A DNA stretch of 64,000 nucleotides, taken from NCBI GenBank assembly GCA_033439795.1, contig JAUTDP010000013.1, forward strand, positions 1,054,001 through 1,118,000. Reading direction: 5' to 3'. Below the pieces are notes generated by a model that made no database searches, had not been told where the DNA came from, and saw only the letters and a program-made list of their open reading frames with translations. The first letter of the stretch is position 1. Each line of letters starts with the position of its first letter. The position numbers and the translations under genes are program-made. This DNA is from Sordaria brevicollis. Taxonomy: Eukaryota; Ascomycota; Sordariomycetes; Sordariales; Sordariaceae. Positions 62,890-64,000 of the stretch are shown here, piece after piece.

Positions 62890-64000
62890 CGCTCCTCTTT
62901 TAATTCGATTATTAGGCGGTATTTATTTAATTATTTTAACCGAAATACTTATAATAGGATTTTTTCGGCTTTAATTCTATTATTTAAGTAAATTTAAAAT
63001 TATTCCTACGTCTATAATTAATTAGTTATTATAAATTATATATTTATTATCCGGAAATATTCGAATATAATATAATAGAACGTTTCCTATTTTAATTTAT
63101 ATAAATAAATAGGGGTATTAATATCGGAGATTCTTTTTTAGAAAAAGAAAGCCTTAAGGCCGATTATTTCCGTTTTCGCTTAAATAAAGAGGGAGCTTTT
63201 CGCTTTCATTAATAAATAATAATCTTTATCGTCCTCCGAAAGTTAAATTCTCTTCTACTTCTTCTTTTTTTAATTAATTATATACCGTTTTATTATAATA
63301 TTATTAAATTTCGGGTCGAAATTAATAATCGTAAATTTATACCGCCGATTTAATTTAATTACTATTATTATTAATTAATAATTATAGCGTAATACTTATT
63401 CTTTCTTCGTAATATCTTTTAATTATATTTTTTAATCGAAGGTTAAAAATTCCGGCGGCTATAACGGTTAAATAAGTACGCCCGTTATCGGGGGCGGTCC
63501 TACTATAATCGTTATAAAATTCTCCGTCGGTATTTATTCCTCCGCTTATTTAATTTTAATAATATTACTTTCCGGTTTATTAATAAATAATCGACTTTTT
63601 ATTCGTTTTATTTAAATATAATTAATTATTTAGGTTATTATTCTTCGGACGAATCTAATTTAATTTATACGGGCGAATTTCTTTTCGAAAGCCTTTACCT
63701 ATTTATTAAAATAGAGGTCGAATAGCGGGTAAAAAATTTCCGTTTTAAGGTTCCGTACTAGCGTAGCTTTATACGCCCTAATAACGATTCTTAAATATTT
63801 AGTCTAATATTTAGCCAATCCGATTATTATCCCTCGGGGTTTGCTGTATATTTTTATCGGTTGGTGGAAGGCTGAGGCTCCATATATAATCGCGCTTCGA
63901 ATATACTTAGTGTAGATCTCCCTCGCGTGAGCGAAGGAGTAACCCCAAGTCTTTACGGCTAACCGGGTTAGCGCATTCGTCTAAGTTTTCATTTTCTTCT
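62890..64000 (-). pseudogene. LINE-A ORF2 C-terminal part (L11)
   Basis: Thumb and C-terminal zinc region of ORF2. The thumb lies near 63720-63800 and the CxC-type zinc motif near 63070-63120. The end of the window lies within the RT. The last 160 bp contain TGG, CTGTA, GTGAGC and CATT sites that are lost in all other copies. Confidence 0.8.

Larger units (their letters stand above)
1..64000. other. RIP-mutated, AT-rich transposon block
   Basis: The whole window is AT-rich. The repeated parts are almost devoid of CpA and TpG while CpG is common and TpA dominates. This is the pattern of repeat-induced point mutation, the C-to-T process at CpA known from Pezizomycotina fungi. Frames of recognisable families are broken mostly by TAA and TAG at Gln or Trp positions, and catalytic Asp is often Asn. 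No open frame exceeds 104 codons and no host gene, tRNA or rRNA was recognised. Dinucleotide counts were judged by eye, not computed. Confidence 0.95.
61172..64000 (-). mobile_element. LINE-A copy L11, 3' part, running off the window
   Basis: Reverse-orientation copy starting with the family 3' end (AAGATTCTTATTCCCTAG). It contains the 3' UTR, ORF3 and the C-terminal part of ORF2; the rest lies right of the window. RIP damage is lighter than in most copies and falls away in the last ~160 bp. About 45 bp present in other copies are missing near 62159. Confidence 0.92.

Overview
This 64 kb window is almost certainly a transposon-filled, AT-rich block from a filamentous ascomycete (Pezizomycotina). 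It carries the signature of repeat-induced point mutation (RIP). CpA and TpG dinucleotides are nearly gone from the repeated parts, TpA is in great excess and CpG is kept. No reading frame is longer than about 100 codons. Where frames of known families can be followed, most in-frame stops are TAA or TAG where the family has Gln or Trp, and many Cys, His and Asp codons have become Tyr or Asn. I see no functional host gene, no tRNA and no rRNA. Every protein call is therefore a pseudogene read through RIP damage.

Most of the window is one LINE (non-LTR retrotransposon) family of the Tad1 type, called LINE-A here. Four copies are full length (6,966-6,978 bp) with 15-bp target-site duplications: L3 (9015-15986, minus), L5 (19648-26625, plus), L6 (34069-41040, plus) and L10 (51439-58404, plus). 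Partial copies are L1 (1-5706, minus), L2 (5707-17781, minus, split by L3), L4 (17804-29410, plus, split by L5), L7 (44194-50632, minus), L8 and L9 (short 5'-truncated insertions inside L7) and L11 (61172-64000, minus, running off the window). The element reads: ORF1 with zinc knuckles; ORF2 with APE-type endonuclease, reverse transcriptase and a C-terminal zinc motif; then an unexpected third same-strand frame (ORF3); then a 3' UTR with a GC-rich hairpin and a short TTAC-repeat tail.

Two other elements are split by LINE-A insertions. A chromodomain-bearing Ty3/Gypsy element on the minus strand (Gag, protease, RT, RNase H, integrase, chromodomain) occupies 29411-34068 and 41041-44193 and is interrupted by L6. 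A Mutator-like (MULE) DNA transposase on the minus strand occupies 50633-51438 and 58420-59208 and is interrupted by L10. A second LINE family (LINE-B), whose 3' tail is homologous to LINE-A, is present as two tandem tails at 59731-61171 and is cut by L11.

Relative order of events: the Gypsy, the MULE, LINE-B, L2, L4 and L7 are older; L3, L5, L6, L8, L9, L10 and L11 inserted later. The least mutated DNA lies at 44010-44190, around 50400-50630, at the 5' end of L8, at 59340-59545, and in the last ~160 bp of the window.
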